Positions 35,456 to 43,963 of a DNA stretch of 64,000 nt are shown here, piece by piece; the stretch's first letter is position 1, and each line of letters opens with the position of its first letter. The DNA lies in the NCBI RefSeq assembly GCF_000337895.1, contig NZ_AOMA01000070.1, positions 25,039 through 89,038 of the forward strand, read 5' to 3'. Both the position numbers and the translations under genes were made by a program. The notes beneath the pieces are model-generated. The model saw only the letters and a list, made by a program, of their open reading frames with translations. It was not told the origin of the DNA and ran no database searches. Origin of the DNA: Halobiforma nitratireducens JCM 10879 (lineage in GTDB: Archaea > Halobacteriota > Halobacteria > Halobacteriales > Natrialbaceae).

Positions 35456-37897
35456 CTACGACGAGTGGGACGACTCGAGTCGCGGCCGAATCCGGTCCAG
35501 CCCCATCTCGAGCATGTCGGGGCTGACGGCCTGGAACTCGCCGTCGTCTGGCAGGTACTCCCGCACCGAATCCCAGCTCTCGCGGGCGTAGCGTTCGTCG
35601 AGTAAGACCCGAACGCCGACGTCCTCGGGCGAGCGGATGACGCGACCGATTGCCTGGCGGGCCTTCCGGACCGCCGGGATGGTCAGTGCGTACTCGAAGC
35701 CGTCGCCGAAAGCGTCGTCGTAGGCCCGTCGAACCGCCTTCGTCCGTGGACTCGAGGTGTTGACGATCGGGACGCCACAGACGACCGCGGCCGCGAGCCG
35801 GTCGCCGCTGTAATCGACGCCTTCGGTCAGCGTTCCCCGCAGACTCGTCACGAGCACCTTCCCGTCGCCCGCGAAGAAGTCGCTTTTGAGCGACTCGGTC
35901 GTTTCGTCGTCGCTCGAGGCGTCAAGCAGGACGGGTTTCGCGAGGCGGTCCTCGAGGACGCCCGCAGCCCACTCGGCCTCGGCGTAGCTTGGCATCCCGA
36001 CGAGGACGTTTCCCGGAAGGCGGCCGATCTTTGTGAGGGCGTCGGCGTAGTGGGTCCGGGTCGGGTTCCGCGAGCGATCGTCGCCCGCTCCACTCGATGC
36101 GCGTCGCGCCTCGCTCTCCGATCCGGGCCGACCGCGGTTATCGTAGGTGAACTTCGGCGCGGCGACGGCGAAGCTCTCGCGATTTTCGTCGGGGAAATGC
36201 AGGCCGTAGCGCCGTTCGACGACGGGACGGTCTTCCTCGCGGTCGATGTAGTCCAGGCCCGTCACTTCGGCGAAGGCGTCCATCGGCTCGAGGGTCGCGC
36301 TCATCAGGACGCCGCCGCCGAAGACCGCGAGCCGCTCGCCGATGGCGTCGCTGGGGACGCAGTTGTGCAAGGCGAGCCGGGCGTTGTAGGCCCGCCGCCA
36401 GGAGTCGGCTGGCTCGGTGTCGTCCCAGGTGCGCTCGAGTTCGATCTCCCGGAAGTAGTCGGTGTGATCGCGGCGGTACCACTCTCCCAAAACGCGGCCG
36501 ACGGCCGGCGCGGCTCGCGTCCGCTCTTCGTCTTCGGCCTCGTTCAAAATACGGGCGACGACCGCGCCGACGGCTTCGACGCGGACCCACTCGGCGTCGC
36601 CGTAGCCGGCCTCACGAGCCCACTCCGTAATCTCGTCGTCAGCCGGCACGGCAGGATCGCGGAGGGGAATCTCCTCGTCGTCGAGGTCGTTCAGGTTCGA
36701 CTGCCACCCCCTGTGGTTCCGGTCGAGGTGGGCCGTCACTCGTCGGTCGAGTTCCGCCCGGAGGTCCCCGACGAACTCGAGGGTCCGGTTGAGTTCCTCG
36801 TAGGTGACGTCGCTGTCGTTCAGTTCGGCGCGCACGAGGTCCGCGTCCGCGGTCTGTGCACCCCCCTCCGCACGACGGCCCTCGCGTTCGAACGTCACCG
36901 GCTGGATGACTCGCGAGAGTTCGGTTTCGGCGTCCCGCAGGGTGCGGTCGGCGACTCCGTCGCTGACCAGGTCGCGAACGCGGGGCTCGAGCATGTGTGC
37001 TTCGTCGCAGACGACGAACGTCGAGTCCTCGAGCAGGGCTCCGGTGAACGAGCCGACCGTCCGGGGATCGAACGCGTGGTAGTAGTTGCCGACGACGACC
37101 TCGACCTGGCCGAGCACCGCGCCCATCACCGAGTGTGGACAGGTACCGTTGCGGGCCGCACGAGCAACCAGCTCCTCCGGTGTGATCATTCCGGCCGTCG
37201 TGAAGTCGTAGGGGACGGCCTCGGCGGGATCGCCAGCGGCGTCTTCGCCCTCCGGCAGATCCTCGAGATACTGGGCGTAGAACGGACAGTACTCCGTTGC
37301 GACGCCGGCCGCCCCGCCGTCGTCGTACTCCGGCATGTCCCGGGGGTAGGGCGTCGGTTCGCCTGCGGTCTCGAGGTAGTTGGCGGTGCTCGAGCGGCCG
37401 CTGTCGGCCAGCCCGATCTGCTGGCTGCGAGCGCGTGCAGCGAGGTTCTTGGCGGTCGTCTCGCCACCCTCGCCAGTGAGGTCGCGGGTGCGATCCCGTA
37501 GCGTCTCACAGCGGTCGTAGACGTTGCCGTCGTCGATCCCCGCCGTACCCTCGCGGTTGTACGGGCAGACGTCGGCCTTGCCGACGAGCGTGAGTCCCGA
37601 CACGGGCCGCCAGTCCTCGGGCAGGTTCTCGTTTATCGTCTCGAGGTCCTGTTCGAACTGACGCAGTTGCTGTTTGACGCTCGTGAGCACGAGCACGCGC
37701 TCGTAATCGCTGTCGGGGTCGCGCACGAGGTCGATCCCGGCGGTGAGCGCGAGCATGGTCTTCCCGGTGCCACAGGCTCCCTCGACGACGGTGTAGCCGC
37801 CTTCGCGGGCGGTCTCGATCGCGGTTTCGATCCCGTCGACCTGCTCGTCGTAGGGCTCGTCGTGGCCGAAGATCGAGCGCCAGTCCGGCTCCGTCAT
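35456..37897 (-). CDS. Rad3/XPD-family DNA helicase (FeS type)
   Basis: An 813-residue superfamily 2 helicase. Motif I is EGACGTGKTML (about 38-48), motif II DEAHML, and the last motif QAIGRVIRSPEDVGVRVLLD. Four cysteines between motifs I and II (in VCPYN, YDRCE, EYCPF and GTCPH) fit the 4Fe-4S cluster of XPD/DinG relatives, which unwind DNA 5' to 3'. A Ser/Arg/Gly-rich insert (about 628-652) is unusual. It may act in repair. Its stop lies just after the right direct repeat. Confidence 0.88.
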   Translation of the reverse strand: MTEPDWRSIFGHDEPYDEQVDGIETAIETAREGGYTVVEGACGTGKTMLALTAGIDLVRDPDSDYERVLVLTSVKQQLRQFEQDLETINENLPEDWRPVSGLTLVGKADVCPYNREGTAGIDDGNVYDRCETLRDRTRDLTGEGGETTAKNLAARARSQQIGLADSGRSSTANYLETAGEPTPYPRDMPEYDDGGAAGVATEYCPFYAQYLEDLPEGEDAAGDPAEAVPYDFTTAGMITPEELVARAARNGTCPHSVMGAVLGQVEVVVGNYYHAFDPRTVGSFTGALLEDSTFVVCDEAHMLEPRVRDLVSDGVADRTLRDAETELSRVIQPVTFEREGRRAEGGAQTADADLVRAELNDSDVTYEELNRTLEFVGDLRAELDRRVTAHLDRNHRGWQSNLNDLDDEEIPLRDPAVPADDEITEWAREAGYGDAEWVRVEAVGAVVARILNEAEDEERTRAAPAVGRVLGEWYRRDHTDYFREIELERTWDDTEPADSWRRAYNARLALHNCVPSDAIGERLAVFGGGVLMSATLEPMDAFAEVTGLDYIDREEDRPVVERRYGLHFPDENRESFAVAAPKFTYDNRGRPGSESEARRASSGAGDDRSRNPTRTHYADALTKIGRLPGNVLVGMPSYAEAEWAAGVLEDRLAKPVLLDASSDDETTESLKSDFFAGDGKVLVTSLRGTLTEGVDYSGDRLAAAVVCGVPIVNTSSPRTKAVRRAYDDAFGDGFEYALTIPAVRKARQAIGRVIRSPEDVGVRVLLDERYARESWDSVREYLPDDGEFQAVSPDMLEMGLDRIRPRLESSHSS

Positions 37898-38053
37898 TCT
37901 TCGCGTACTCGTCGGTCGTCGTCCATAGCGTTGACGGACCGAACTCGCCGCGGCTTCCGATATAAACCCTCGCGTGAATCGGGACGGGGGTCGCTCGAGT
38001 AGAAGACGTGGTTCGACGCCACTTCGCTTCGAACAGCGAGAGAACCGCGCCGT

Positions 38054-39028
38054 TCACTCGTCGGCTGGTCGTCCGCTGTCACCGTCCGGACCCTCCGGGC
38101 CGCGGGCACGGGCCGGTTCGTCGCCGTCCGGTGTGTCGCCCCCGGCTGGAAGCGCCCACTCCCGCTCGAGCGCGGGCGTCCCGGTCAAAGCGATAGCGAC
38201 CGCCGCGAGCCCGAAGACCGCGATGCCGACCGCACCGACGGGGTTGACGACGAGTTCCGACCCGCCCTGTGCGAAGACGATCATCGTCGTCGCGAAGGCG
38301 TTGAACGTGCCGTGAAACGCGGTCGGCGCGAGGACTGACTTCGCCCGCACCGTAACGTAGGTGTAGACCGGCGACATGGCGACGTTTGCCGCGATCATAA
38401 TCCCGACCCCGAGGACGGGGTAGCTCGGGTAGTTGTATCCCTCGAGGATCACCGGTGCGTGCCAGAGCCCCCAAAGAACTCCGATAACCGCCGACGCGCC
38501 CCAGAAGCCAAGCGGCGCGAGTTCCGTCAGGAGGACGCCTCGCCAGCCGAACTCCTCGCCGAACGCGAGGACGGCGTTGATCGTCACCCCGAACACGACC
38601 GCAGCGGCGATCGTGACGAGGAGGTTCCAGGGCCACCCGGGCAGCGACGGCCCGGCGGGGGCTTCCTGCTCGGACTGCTGAGCGAACTCCGTTCCTTCGC
38701 CCGTCAGCGGATTCGCGTCGGGGACGAACTCGACGCCCGGCACCCCGAGTGCGACGGCCGTCCCGAGCAAAACGAGGACGATCGGAGCAACGACGGCGAC
38801 GGCGAGCCAGCGGAGCCGGTTCCACGGGAAGCGAAGCCCCGCCGCCTCGAACGACGGCGGTCCAACGATACAGGTGGCGATCCCGGCAAGCATCGGCGTG
38901 AACATGTACAGCGGGGCGAGCGCGATCATGCTGATGTCGGTGATTGCCGAGACGGCGACGAATCCCCCGGACAGCGCCGCCAGCGAGCCGAGAAAGACGA
39001 CGAGCGGTCGGCGATCCAGATCGGTCAC
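38054..39028 (-). CDS. CPBP family intramembrane metalloprotease
   Basis: A 324-residue polytopic protein with the CPBP (Abi) motifs FGEEFGWRGVLL (EExxxR), LWGLWHAPVI (FxxxH-type) and AFHGTFNAF. Such proteins are related to type II CAAX prenyl endopeptidases. The translation start appears to be GTG at 39028. A Pro/Gly/Asp-rich tail of about 30 residues follows the last helix. Substrate unknown. Confidence 0.85.
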   Translation of the reverse strand: MTDLDRRPLVVFLGSLAALSGGFVAVSAITDISMIALAPLYMFTPMLAGIATCIVGPPSFEAAGLRFPWNRLRWLAVAVVAPIVLVLLGTAVALGVPGVEFVPDANPLTGEGTEFAQQSEQEAPAGPSLPGWPWNLLVTIAAAVVFGVTINAVLAFGEEFGWRGVLLTELAPLGFWGASAVIGVLWGLWHAPVILEGYNYPSYPVLGVGIMIAANVAMSPVYTYVTVRAKSVLAPTAFHGTFNAFATTMIVFAQGGSELVVNPVGAVGIAVFGLAAVAIALTGTPALEREWALPAGGDTPDGDEPARARGPEGPDGDSGRPADE

Positions 39029-39231
39029 GGCGGCGTCACCTCCGGCCGGAACGTGGCGTTCCCGCGAGGAGAATCGGGCCTGAGCTGTCGCATATTCGAT
39101 TCGAGAACGGGGTCGTCGAAAAGCATTGTGTCGTCGATAGGTCCCGGACCGAACGCGGCGAGTCCGACGGAGGCGGGCGGCAGGACGCTGCCGGCCGTTG
39201 GCTTACTCTCCCCACGTCCCTGGGACCGAAC

Positions 39232-39528
39232 GTGAACGTTCCAGAGCCACTCCGAAACGCCGACAACAGCGACGCACTCGTTCGGCGGGTCGAGTACGAC
39301 GACGAACACGGGAACAGAGACGAAAACCGAACCGAACCCGAGACCCTCATCGCGGTCGATTTCGGTCCCGACGTAACCAGTGCCGGAGAGGGCGTAACAG
39401 CCGACGTGATCGACTCGCGCGTGATCGTCGTCACGGCCACCCGACACCTCGAGTTCGAACTCCCACAGTCGGCGACCGACGTGACCGTCCGGAACGGCGT
39501 CTTGACGATCGAAGGCGATCGGTCGTAG
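39232..39528 (+). CDS. Small haloarchaeal protein (DUF7127-like)
   Basis: A 98-residue protein from a GTG at 39232 (MNVPEPLRNADNSDALVRRV), ending VRNGVLTIEGDRS. The beta-rich C-terminus resembles the end of small heat-shock (Hsp20) domains, as in the haloarchaeal family I recall as DUF7127. Compared with that pattern there is an acidic insert (EHGNRDENRTEPE). The frame is open 288 bases upstream, but that part is Arg-rich shadow of the CPBP gene. Confidence 0.6.
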   Translation: MNVPEPLRNADNSDALVRRVEYDDEHGNRDENRTEPETLIAVDFGPDVTSAGEGVTADVIDSRVIVVTATRHLEFELPQSATDVTVRNGVLTIEGDRS

Positions 39529-39599
39529 CTATCCAGCGCCAACTACCCGGGCAGGGGCTCTGTAGTACGGAGCGGAGCTGCGGCGGGAGCTGGTCGGGT

Positions 39600-40229
39600 C
39601 TAGCGATTCTGTCCCTCGCGCAGTCCGCGAACGGACGCGCCGAGCGAACCGAGCAGCCGCTTGCAGCCGAGCAGGCACTCTCGAAGAACCGGTGCACCGT
39701 CGGAGAGCCACAGTAGGGCCGTGAGAACGCCGACTCCGAGCTGCAGCCACAGGTACGTCGAGAGATCACCCGCGAGCAACTGCTCCTGATAGCCAGCGAA
39801 CAGTCGGACGAACTCGGCGAGAAACCCCTCGTGGCTGTGGGTCGGGGGCGTCTCGATCGGCCGGACGGGCCAGAGAACGATGCCGAACTCGAGATAGCCG
39901 CCCCTGACGTAGCCGTCGACGATGTCGGCGGGCAGATGCAGCAGGTAGCCGAGGCCGAAGGCGATACCGGCCCGCTGTCGGCCCCACGAGCGAGCGAGCA
40001 GCCCGACGACGATCGCCAGCGGACCCGCGAAGAAAATCGAGTGACCGAGCGCGTAGCCGGTCTCGAAGACGCCGAACTCCCACGCGAGGGGTTTGTCGAT
40101 GATGTCCGGGAGGACGGAGGCGAACACGACGGCGAACGCCTCGAGGCCGCCGGGGGAATCACGGTAGTAGGCGTGACAGAAAAGCGAGTAGGTGAGGTAG
40201 CCGACGATCGCGTGTTCCCAGGGCCACAT
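39600..40229 (-). CDS. Membrane-bound metal-dependent hydrolase-like protein (YdjM type)
   Basis: A 209-residue protein with about four helices and conserved-looking polar residues within them: MWPWEHAIVGYL, VFASVLPDIIDKPL, GHSIFF and GYLLHLPADIVDG. This His/Asp pattern is typical of the YdjM/LexA-induced membrane hydrolase family. The ATG at 40229 begins at the conserved WEH. The biochemical activity of the family is not well established. Confidence 0.72.
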   Translation of the reverse strand: MWPWEHAIVGYLTYSLFCHAYYRDSPGGLEAFAVVFASVLPDIIDKPLAWEFGVFETGYALGHSIFFAGPLAIVVGLLARSWGRQRAGIAFGLGYLLHLPADIVDGYVRGGYLEFGIVLWPVRPIETPPTHSHEGFLAEFVRLFAGYQEQLLAGDLSTYLWLQLGVGVLTALLWLSDGAPVLRECLLGCKRLLGSLGASVRGLREGQNR

Positions 40230-40411
40230 CGTAGTAGCCCGTAGCCGCGACCGAGGGAAGTGGGTTTGCTCCGCTCTCAGCCAGTGAAGCGGTTCGACGG
40301 AAAAAAGGTCGACCTGAAACTGCAGGTTCGACGGAGGGCAGCGACGGGTACGAGAACCGAGACCGGACCCGCGAGCGCAACGCACTCGAGTGTGGGCCGA
40401 CAAGCGGTCGT

Positions 40412-41020
40412 ATGACCGAGACGGACACGGACGCAGCTACGGACTTCGACATCGAGCAGTGGCACGAGGAACTCGAGGCCAAACGCGCCGAGAAAGACGA
40501 GTTCTTCGCCGAGCATCCCCAGTCGCCGATCCCACCCGAAGAGCGCGACGGGTTCGGCGGGCTCGACTACTTCGACCCGGCCCCCGACTATCGCGTGACC
40601 GCGACGGCGACGGTTCACGACGATCCCGAGGTCGTCCTGATGGACACCACTACGGGTCGGGAGATGCGGTACCTCCGAACCGTCACCCTCGCGTTCGACC
40701 TCGAACGTGAGGACGATGATCTCGAGGACGCCGCCCTCGAACTGGCCGCGTACCAGCAGGAGCGACCGAAAGGTGACCAGAGTGCGGAGCCGCTGTTCGT
40801 TCCGTTCCGGGACAAGACGACGGGTCAGCAGAGCTACGAGGGCGGTCGGTATATGGAGCTGGCTCCGGACCGCGAGATCGAGGACGGCGACGCGCTCGTC
40901 GTCGACTTCAACCTCGCGTACACGCCGTTCTGTGCCTACAGCGAGACGTTCGACTGTCCGCTCCCGCCCGAGGAGAACTGGCTCGAAGTGGCGATTCCGG
41001 CCGGCGAGCAGTTCGAGTAG
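40412..41020 (+). CDS. DUF1684 family protein
   Basis: A 202-residue soluble protein. EQWHEELEAKRAEKDEFFAE, YRVTATATVHDDPE, LFVPFRDKTTGQQSYEGGRY and NLAYTPFCAYSETFDCPLPP are hallmarks of DUF1684 proteins found in bacteria and haloarchaea. The function is unknown; the conserved GRY and NPFCAYS-type block suggest a small-molecule site. It precedes the ferredoxin gene by 40 bases in the same direction. Confidence 0.85.
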   Translation: MTETDTDAATDFDIEQWHEELEAKRAEKDEFFAEHPQSPIPPEERDGFGGLDYFDPAPDYRVTATATVHDDPEVVLMDTTTGREMRYLRTVTLAFDLEREDDDLEDAALELAAYQQERPKGDQSAEPLFVPFRDKTTGQQSYEGGRYMELAPDREIEDGDALVVDFNLAYTPFCAYSETFDCPLPPEENWLEVAIPAGEQFE

Positions 41021-41060
41021 TCCCCGCGCCTCTTTGTTCCTCGGTAACGTAAGCCAGAGT

Positions 41061-41450
41061 ATGCCGACAGTCCAGTACGACGGCGACCGAATCGAGTGCG
41101 AGCGCGGCGTGCTCCTGCGGGACGCGCTGCTCGAAGCAGGGCTGACGCCCCACAACGGAACGACGGACAGGCTCAACTGCGGCGGTCGGGCGACGTGTGG
41201 AACCTGCGCCGTCCGCGTCGACGGCGACGTCAGCGACCCGACGGCGGCCGAGAAACGTCGACTCGGCGTCCCGCCGCTGCGCGGGCGCAAGGGGCTTCGG
41301 CTCGCCTGTCAGACCGCGGTACGCGGCGACCTCGAGGTGACCAAAGGCGACGGCTTCTGGGGACAGAAACTGCCGCCGGACGAATCGTCGACGACGGGGC
41401 AGGACGCCGAACCCGACCGACGGCCCGACGCGCCGGACTCGACGGAGTGA
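41061..41450 (+). CDS. 2Fe-2S ferredoxin
   Basis: A 129-residue plant-type ferredoxin. Cluster cysteines are in LNCGGRATCGTCAVRV (C-x5-C-x2-C) and the fourth in LRLACQTAV. Compared with the abundant haloarchaeal ferredoxin it lacks the acidic N-terminal insertion and has instead an acidic, proline-rich tail. It is a likely electron carrier for an unidentified oxidoreductase. Start ATG 41061; upstream frame is a shadow of the DUF1684 gene. Confidence 0.88.
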   Translation: MPTVQYDGDRIECERGVLLRDALLEAGLTPHNGTTDRLNCGGRATCGTCAVRVDGDVSDPTAAEKRRLGVPPLRGRKGLRLACQTAVRGDLEVTKGDGFWGQKLPPDESSTTGQDAEPDRRPDAPDSTE

Positions 41451-41487
41451 TGGTCGGCGCTCGAGTCGAAATCGAGGGGCCGTACCG

Positions 41488-42168
41488 TCAGGGGGCGACA
41501 CCGACCGTCAACAGGGTTCCGTACTCGCGGTAACGTTCGACCATCGCGTCACGGGTGTCCCAGTCCTCGAGCGGGAACTCGCCCTCGCTGGGAATGGTGA
41601 TCTCCCGGTCCGGAATGTTGTCCTGTTCGGCGACGCGTAAGCCGGCGTCGCGGAACCCCTCGCGGTACTGCTCGCGGTCCCAGCGAGTCATCTCGATCTC
41701 GATGAACTCCTGCCACTCGTGGGAGTGAACGTTCTCCTCGTAGTAGTTGACGGCACAGTAGAAGGTGCCGCCCGGCCGGAGGACTCGGGCGATCTCCTCG
41801 AGGGTGGTGTGTGGATCGGCGGCATAATAGAAGGCTTCCATCGACCAGACGTGGTCGATCGAGTCGTCGGCGAACGGCAGGGAACCGAAGTCGCCGACGA
41901 CGTAGCCGACCTGCGGGTCGTCGGTGTATTCGGTCGCGTTGCGAGCCATCTCGGGCGAGCCGTCGAGTCCGTAGACCCGACCCGCGTCCGCGTTGTCACG
42001 GAGCGCACGACCCGCGTAGCCGCTCCCGCAGCCGAGATCGAGGATCGTGTCGCCGGGTTCGACCGGCATTCGCGCGAGCGCGTGTTTCGCCGTGTGCCAG
42101 TGGCGCTCTTCCATTCCTTTGTCCCGGCCGCTCGTGGCCCAGTCGTCGAACTCCTCGCGTACACTCAT
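41488..42168 (-). CDS. Class I SAM-dependent methyltransferase
   Basis: A 226-residue protein with motif I ILDLGCGSGYAGRAL, the acidic loop YGLDGSPEM, motif II-like VVGDFGSLPFADDSIDHVWS and the post-motif RVLRPGGTFYCAVNYYEEN, typical of UbiE/menG-type small-molecule methyltransferases. The ATG at 42168 (MSVREEFDDWA) excludes an upstream extension into the putative iron-box region. Substrate unknown. Confidence 0.83.
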   Translation of the reverse strand: MSVREEFDDWATSGRDKGMEERHWHTAKHALARMPVEPGDTILDLGCGSGYAGRALRDNADAGRVYGLDGSPEMARNATEYTDDPQVGYVVGDFGSLPFADDSIDHVWSMEAFYYAADPHTTLEEIARVLRPGGTFYCAVNYYEENVHSHEWQEFIEIEMTRWDREQYREGFRDAGLRVAEQDNIPDREITIPSEGEFPLEDWDTRDAMVERYREYGTLLTVGVAP

Positions 42169-42270
42169 GTGTGGACGGTCGTCCTCCGGGCGCAAAACGA
42201 GTTCGACTCGCGTCCCGTGGGTCCCGCCGCGGGCGCGGTCTCCTACGAATCGGGAACGACCGACAGCCTC

Positions 42271-42286
42271 TTTAGGACGGCCTAAA
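42271..42286. promoter_or_regulatory. DtxR-like operator site 1
   Basis: TTTAGG-ACGG-CCTAAA, a perfect 6-bp inverted repeat with four-base spacer, matching site 3 in arms and spacing. It lies about 100 bases from the methyltransferase start and 150 from the iron-binding protein start. Confidence 0.6.
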
Positions 42287-42304
42287 AAGATTCGATCAGA
42301 TAGG

Positions 42305-42320
42305 TTTAGGCTGACCGAAA
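42305..42320. promoter_or_regulatory. DtxR-like operator site 2 (one mismatch)
   Basis: TTTAGG-CTGA-CCGAAA has the same layout with one changed base in the right arm. A degenerate further half-site follows (GCCTAT). Confidence 0.45.
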
Positions 42321-42401
42321 GCCTATGGGAATCGGCATCGGTCGGACGAACAGCCACCCGTATCACCCTTCTCAGTACCCATACGCCGGGATAAAACGGA
42401 A

Positions 42402-42411
42402 TCTATATATG
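42402..42411 (+). promoter_or_regulatory. TATA box of the iron-binding lipoprotein gene
   Basis: TCTATATATG lies 25-34 bases before the ATG at 42436, giving a leaderless start. Operator site 3 sits between this box and the start. Confidence 0.6.
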
Positions 42412-42412
42412 T

Positions 42413-42428
42413 TTTAGGCCAACCTAAA
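42413..42428. promoter_or_regulatory. DtxR-like operator site 3
   Basis: TTTAGG-CCAA-CCTAAA, a perfect inverted repeat directly after the TATA box and ending eight bases before the start codon. Binding here would block RNA polymerase. Similarity to the TTAGG/CCTAA arms of DtxR/IdeR boxes and the iron gene downstream argue for iron-dependent repression. Confidence 0.7.
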
Positions 42429-42435
42429 TTCGAGT

Positions 42436-43647
42436 ATGCAAGACCGCAACAGCGATCGTACGAACCGGACGACAACTGGCCGCCGACCGTTCCTCGTCGG
42501 TGCAGGCGTCTCTGCAGCTGGCTTGGCCGGACTCGCCGGCTGTCTCGGTGACAATGGCGAAAACGGCACCAGCGGTACCGACGACGGTTCGGGCTCGACG
42601 ACCGGGTCCGTTACCGACGCCGATCCCCTCGCGAACCCAGTCGATTCGTCGGGCGTCTCTTGGGACGACCTCGGCGACCTCGAGGGCGAGATTACCGTCT
42701 ACTCCGGCCGAACCCGCGACCAGATCGATCTCGTGTTCGAGGAACTCGAGAACGAGTACGACGGGCTAACGATCGACCGCGATTACGACGACAACGACGC
42801 CCAGGTCAATCAGCTGGTTCAGGAAAGCGACGCAACGCCGGCGGACGTGTTCTACTCACAGGACCCTGGCGCGCTGGGGGCGGTTCACGACGAGGGACTC
42901 GTCCAACAGCTTCCGGAAGACGTCGTGGATGCGGTTCCCGAGAGCTACCGCGAACCCGACGGACACTGGACCGGTGTCAGTGGCCGTGTCCGCTCGATCA
43001 TGTACAACGCAGATCGGCTGGACGAGACTCCGCTCGACAGTTGGGACGAGCTTCCGACGGACATCTCCGAGTACGCGACCGACGACCGGTTCGAGGGGAT
43101 CATCTCGACGCGGCCGAACTCCGGGACGTTCCGTGGGTTCATTCAGGCGATGGTCGACCTCGAGGGCGAAGACGCGACGCGACAGTGGGTCAGTGACTTC
43201 ATGGACCAGGATCCAGTTCGGTACGGAAGCGGAAGCACGCAGGCCGAGGAAATCAACCGCGGCGGAGACGACGATCCGATTATCGGTCTCGGCAACAGCT
43301 ACTACGCCGCCCGCCTCGTGAACGAGGACCCAGACTCGCCGATCCGCGTCACGTTCACCGAAGGCGATGCAGGGGCCCTGTTCAGTGTTGCAGGTATCGC
43401 TGTCACGAACGATGTCGACGATCCCGAACTCGTCGCCGAGTTCGCTCGTCACCTCGTCGCCGTGGAAGGACAGGAGTTCATGATGGACGACAACGGCGAG
43501 TTCCCCGTCGTCGACGGCGTCGATTACGTCGGCCCGCTGCCCGGTCCCGAGGAACTCGACTCTCCGACGTACGACCTCAGCTCGTTCGACATGGAGCTGC
43601 AGGGAGCCAACGAGCTGCTGGAAGACGAAGGGATGATGCCACTCTAA
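42436..43647 (+). CDS. Iron(III) ABC transporter substrate-binding lipoprotein (FbpA/AfuA type)
   Basis: A 403-residue extracytoplasmic binding protein. GRRPFLVGAGVSAAGLAGLAGC gives a Tat signal and lipobox. After a Gly/Ser/Thr/Asp linker comes GEITVYSGRTRDQIDLVFEE, characteristic of the ferric-ion binding family, and VFYSQDPGALGAV. The permease gene follows. Three DtxR-like sites upstream support iron control. Confidence 0.88.
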   Translation: MQDRNSDRTNRTTTGRRPFLVGAGVSAAGLAGLAGCLGDNGENGTSGTDDGSGSTTGSVTDADPLANPVDSSGVSWDDLGDLEGEITVYSGRTRDQIDLVFEELENEYDGLTIDRDYDDNDAQVNQLVQESDATPADVFYSQDPGALGAVHDEGLVQQLPEDVVDAVPESYREPDGHWTGVSGRVRSIMYNADRLDETPLDSWDELPTDISEYATDDRFEGIISTRPNSGTFRGFIQAMVDLEGEDATRQWVSDFMDQDPVRYGSGSTQAEEINRGGDDDPIIGLGNSYYAARLVNEDPDSPIRVTFTEGDAGALFSVAGIAVTNDVDDPELVAEFARHLVAVEGQEFMMDDNGEFPVVDGVDYVGPLPGPEELDSPTYDLSSFDMELQGANELLEDEGMMPL

Positions 43648-43963
43648 TTCCGATCGACGAACAGTTCACGGGAGACCGTCTGTCACCCTCGGACCCGCCG
43701 AGTCCGTTCCACTCTTCCACTCAGTCTTGTATCACTCTCACACACCGACGACATCTCCGTTGCCCTCGGTGGATTCCCCCGTATCCAGAGATCATGCGTC
43801 CGCCGTTCGTGAGTTCCCCGTGTCTCGGTCGTCGCAGTTGATCCGCCCGGGGATGAGAGTAGTACATGGCTCGGTATTCCCGTCTCGAGAAAGTAATCAC
43901 GGGGTTCAAGAGAATCGAGGGCCGACCGATCTGTAGGCACCGGTTTGGTCGACAGCATATACG
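43648..43963. other. 316-base gap between binding protein and permease
   Basis: Only short frames are present, none with domain character. The last bases before the permease ATG include CATATAC, too close to the start to be its TATA box. I see no RNA gene or clear terminator. Its length suggests the permease may have its own promoter. Confidence 0.4.

Noticed and set aside
39560-39590. CTGTAGTACGG resembling the end of the 86-bp element
   Set aside because: Only about ten bases match and the invariant core is absent.
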